This document shows positions 57,780 through 59,951 of a DNA stretch of 59,951 bases, piece after piece; the first letter of the stretch is position 1; the number at the start of each line of letters is the position of its first letter. This stretch comes from Brevundimonas sp. UBA4553. Lineage in GTDB: Bacteria; Pseudomonadota; Alphaproteobacteria; Caulobacterales; Caulobacteraceae. The notes below the pieces were generated by a model. That model was not told the DNA's origin, ran no database searches, and worked only from the letters and a program-made list of their open reading frames with translations. Location: assembly GCF_002387245.1 (NCBI RefSeq), contig NZ_DGLD01000008.1:502-60452 (forward strand). The letters run 5' to 3'. The translations under genes were made by a program, and so were the position numbers.

Positions 57780-58679
57780 TCAGGGGGTTTCGTCCTCGAC
57801 CTGGGCCCGGAACAGGTCGAGCAGCGGCTTCAGACTGGGGTTGTCGTTGTCGCGGCGCCAGGCCACGAACAGTTCGACCGGGCGAGCCGGCGTAATGTCC
57901 AACGGGCGGAACTCGACTCCGTCGAAATGCAGACGCATCGCCGCTTCCGGGACGATGGCCGCACCGATGCGAGCGTGAACGAGGGCCAGGATCGAGTGGA
58001 TCTGGCTCATGTGCTGGACCTGCTGCGGGGAAACGCCGGCGGCGTCGAACAGGCCGCTGAGCATGCCGTGGAAATAGCCGGCCCCCTCGGGCGCATACAT
58101 GATCATCGGCAGGGCGTCGAAGTCGCCCAGGGACACCACGGCCCTGTCGAGCCGGGGATCGCCCGAGGGCAGGGCGGCTACCAAAGGCTCGGTCATGACG
58201 CGCAACTTGTCGAACTCGGGCCGATTCAACGGTGGCCTGATCAGCCCCAGGTCGATCCGCCCGGTCAGCAGGGCCTCGATCTGTTCGCCCGTGACCATTT
58301 CCCGCAACGCCAGATCGACGCTGGGCAGGCGCTCACGCGCCAGTTCCACCAGCCGGGGCAGGAAGCTGTAGCCTGAGGCGGCGGTGAAACCGATCGCCAC
58401 CCGGCCGGCCTCGCCACTGGCGATCCGCCGCGTCGCCAGAGACGCGGACTCGGCCAGACGCAGGATGCGCCGCGCCTCGATCAGGAAGGACCTGCCCGCA
58501 GGCGTCAACCGCACGGACCGGCTGGTCCGGTCCAGCAGCACCACGCCCAGAATGCGCTCGAGCAGTTGAACCTGCCGGCTCAGCGGCGGCTGGGTCATGT
58601 TCAGCCGCACGGCCGCACGGCCGAAATGAAGTTCCTCGGCCACGGCGACGAAGCACCGTAGTTGGCTCAATTCGAACAT
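57780..58679 (-). CDS. LysR family transcriptional regulator
   Basis: This 299-aa protein has an N-terminal HTH (residues 1-60: FELSQLRCFVAVAEELHFGRAAVRLNMTQPPLSRQVQLLERILGVVLLDRTSRSVRLTPAG), followed by the two-lobed effector-binding domain (about 90-295). It is the only regulator gene inside the glycan/uronate block and lies between kdgD and the carboxylesterase, so a uronate or sugar-acid effector is plausible. An 11-bp perfect inverted repeat ends 10 bp before its start codon and may be its own binding site. Confidence 0.93.
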   Translation of the reverse strand: MFELSQLRCFVAVAEELHFGRAAVRLNMTQPPLSRQVQLLERILGVVLLDRTSRSVRLTPAGRSFLIEARRILRLAESASLATRRIASGEAGRVAIGFTAASGYSFLPRLVELARERLPSVDLALREMVTGEQIEALLTGRIDLGLIRPPLNRPEFDKLRVMTEPLVAALPSGDPRLDRAVVSLGDFDALPMIMYAPEGAGYFHGMLSGLFDAAGVSPQQVQHMSQIHSILALVHARIGAAIVPEAAMRLHFDGVEFRPLDITPARPVELFVAWRRDNDNPSLKPLLDLFRAQVEDETP

Positions 58680-58689
58680 GGCGCGCCCT

Positions 58690-58727
58690 CCATCGGATCG
58701 ATCAGCCTAGGCGCTTCGATCCGATGG
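58690..58727. promoter_or_regulatory. 11-bp perfect inverted repeat before the LysR gene
   Basis: CCATCGGATCG and CGATCCGATGG are exact inverted copies separated by 16 bases, filling most of the 62-bp gap between kdgD and the LysR gene. The left arm runs into GGATCGATCA (58695-58704), also found at 51661. It lacks a T tract, so a regulator site is more likely than a terminator, although an mRNA hairpin is possible. Confidence 0.5.
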
Positions 58728-58741
58728 GAACAGGCCATGCC

Positions 58742-59686
58742 CTAGGCGCTCGCCGCCAGCTTGGCCGGCGTCGCCTGGATGCGGGCGATCAAGGTCTGAA
58801 GCTCGGCGAATTCACTGTCCTTCAGATCGACCAGCGGCGTGCGCACAGGGCCGGCGGAGCGGCCGATCGCGGTCATGCCCGCCTTGACGATCGACACGGC
58901 GTAGCCCTTGCCCTTGTTGCGCAGGGCGATGTAGGGCAGCACGAAATCGCGCAGGCCCGCCATGATGGTGTCGTGATCGCGCGCGCGCACCGCCTTGTAG
59001 AAGTTCAGCGCGAAGTCCGGCACGAAGTTGAAAATGGCCGACGAATAGGTCGTCACGCCCATCTCCAGATAGGCCGGGGCAAAGGTCTCGGCCGTCGGAA
59101 GGCCGCCGATATAGGTCAACCGGTCGCCCATACGGGCATAGACCTGCATCATCAGTTCAATGTCGCCCACGCCGTCCTTGAACCCGACCAGGTTCGGGTT
59201 GCGCGCACACAGAGCCTCCAGCGTGTCGGCGTTCAGGATGGCGTTGTCGCGATTGTAGACGATGACGCCCAGCTTGGTGGACTTGCACACCGCCTCGACG
59301 TGGGCGGCCAGACCCTCCTGCCCCGGGAACATCAGATAGGGCGGCAGCAACAGAATGCCGTCGGCGCCCGCGGCCTCGGCGGATTGCGCCATCTCCACGG
59401 CCGCGGCCGTGCCGTGACCGGCGCCGGCGATGACGGGCGTGCGCCCGTTCGTCTCGGCGACAGCAGCCTTGACCACGGCCTCGACCTCGGCCGGCTTCAA
59501 CGAGAAGAACTCGCCCGTCCCCCCTGCTGCGAACAGGCCGGCCAGCTCATTCTGCAGCATCCAGTCGCAGTGCTCGCGATAGGCCGCTTCAACAAAACGC
59601 CCTTGGGCGTCGAAGTGGGTGACCGGAAAGGACAGCAGACCGCCGCCGATCGTGCCGGCCATCTCCGCCGGGGTCATTCTGGACAT
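58742..59686 (-). CDS. kdgD: 5-dehydro-4-deoxyglucarate dehydratase
   Basis: This 314-aa enzyme of the DHDPS/NAL superfamily dehydrates and decarboxylates 5-keto-4-deoxy-D-glucarate to 2-oxoglutarate semialdehyde in the oxidative uronate/glucarate pathway. Marks are LLSFPVTHFDAQG near residue 17, AAGGTGEFFSL near residue 48, YNRDNA near residue 150 (Tyr of the catalytic relay), and the Schiff-base Lys in NLVGFKDGVGD near residue 180. I chose ATG 59686 (MSRMTP) with AGGGA upstream; the in-frame extension to 59773 looks non-coding. It sits directly upstream of the LysR gene. Confidence 0.88.
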   Translation of the reverse strand: MSRMTPAEMAGTIGGGLLSFPVTHFDAQGRFVEAAYREHCDWMLQNELAGLFAAGGTGEFFSLKPAEVEAVVKAAVAETNGRTPVIAGAGHGTAAAVEMAQSAEAAGADGILLLPPYLMFPGQEGLAAHVEAVCKSTKLGVIVYNRDNAILNADTLEALCARNPNLVGFKDGVGDIELMMQVYARMGDRLTYIGGLPTAETFAPAYLEMGVTTYSSAIFNFVPDFALNFYKAVRARDHDTIMAGLRDFVLPYIALRNKGKGYAVSIVKAGMTAIGRSAGPVRTPLVDLKDSEFAELQTLIARIQATPAKLAASA

Positions 59687-59781
59687 GGAAATCCCTGTCA
59701 TCTCGCGGCTGAGCGGCCCCAACGGCGCTCTGCATTGCTCGCGTCTGATCAGGACCGTATCGAGGGGCACCATTCCGGTCT

Positions 59782-59819
59782 AAGCCAAATGAGCTATCGA
59801 TTGATGCGGTTTTTGGCTT
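59782..59819. promoter_or_regulatory. Inverted repeat upstream of kdgD
   Basis: AAGCCAAA and TTTGGCTT are exact inverted copies separated by 22 bases, about 95 bp upstream of the kdgD start. It lies in the divergent gap 59687-59921, which holds no gene. Confidence 0.35.
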
Positions 59820-59832
59820 GATGCGACAACTT

Positions 59833-59861
59833 TGGATCAATGCCAAATCGCTCTTGATCCA
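59833..59861. promoter_or_regulatory. Second inverted repeat upstream of kdgD
   Basis: TGGATCAA and TTGATCCA are exact inverted copies separated by 13 bases. The arms resemble the GGATCGATCA word near the LysR and MFS/receptor genes, so it is a candidate LysR site controlling kdgD and the divergent gene. Confidence 0.45.
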
Positions 59862-59921
59862 TACCGTCTCGAACAGTTCGCATCGGGTCGCGGGACGGCT
59901 AGATCAATCGGGAGAACGACG

Positions 59922-59951
59922 ATGATGAAGGGACCAGTCCATGACCGACAC
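59922..59951 (+). CDS. Start of a divergent gene cut by the window edge
   Basis: A ribosome-binding-like GGGAGAA is followed by ATGs at 59922 and 59925 and, in another frame, ATGACCGACA at 59941. Ten codons or fewer are visible, so neither frame nor function can be set. Divergence from kdgD suggests another uronate-pathway or transport gene. Confidence 0.35.
   Translation, partial: MMKGPVHDRH

Overview
The window is high-GC DNA from an alphaproteobacterium, most probably a member of the Caulobacterales (Caulobacter/Brevundimonas type). The pointers are two large TonB-dependent receptors, a perfect CtrA-type site (TTAA-N7-TTAAC), alphaproteobacterial small families (DUF6481, the ELM1-like family), and a housekeeping block of rpoD, dnaG, carA, carB and greA. 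Genus-level placement is inference. I found no rRNA, tRNA, CRISPR array, insertion sequence or phage gene.

Region 1 (1-25.8 kb) is mostly core genome. It holds rpoD (5' part only) and dnaG, a patatin-like lipoprotein, a PAS-like protein, a glycosyltransferase-like protein, carA, an amino-acid permease, a HAD hydrolase, a solitary TonB-dependent receptor with its own terminator, an RraB-like gene, carB with a terminator, an exported M20 hydrolase, a GST, greA, a VOC protein, an ELM1-like protein and trxB. Two details stand out. An AT-rich non-coding patch at 3.7-3.8 kb carries a CtrA box and a pair of inverted DnaA-like boxes. A visibly lower-GC orphan gene sits directly against carB.

Region 2 (24.6-30.4 kb) holds cell-envelope and stress genes: two SleB-type cell-wall hydrolases flanking a Dps protein, a DUF6481 protein and a glycine-zipper lipoprotein, then a small hydrophilic protein and an acyltransferase.

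Region 3 (30.3-36.5 kb) is the de novo NAD operon nadA - site-2 protease - nadB - nadC on the minus strand, headed by a perfect 8-7-8 palindrome, and divergent from ilvA.

Region 4 (36.5-40.5 kb) holds a LamG lipoprotein, an alkylation-repair pair, and a PadR regulator with a membrane partner. The repair pair is ogt and an Ada/AlkA fusion whose glycosylase core appears to be deleted in frame. PadR has a palindrome overlapping its predicted promoter.

Region 5 (40.8 kb to the end) looks like a glycan-utilisation locus for an acetylated, uronic-acid-containing polysaccharide. It contains a 1268-aa exported LamG protein, a Tat-exported GH28-like hydrolase with altered active-site motifs, a tandem alpha/beta-hydrolase esterase, a TonB-dependent receptor, an ExuT/GudP-type MFS transporter, a Tat-exported 615-aa protein of unknown family, an SGNH esterase, a type-B carboxylesterase, a LysR regulator and 5-dehydro-4-deoxyglucarate dehydratase. 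The proposed flow is de-esterification and hydrolysis outside the cytoplasm, outer-membrane uptake by the receptor, inner-membrane uptake by the MFS carrier, then oxidative uronate catabolism. A 14-bp operator-like palindrome occurs both before the 1268-aa gene and in the receptor/MFS divergent region. This locus is the best candidate for an undescribed system, because its two largest putative enzymes have no function I can assign.
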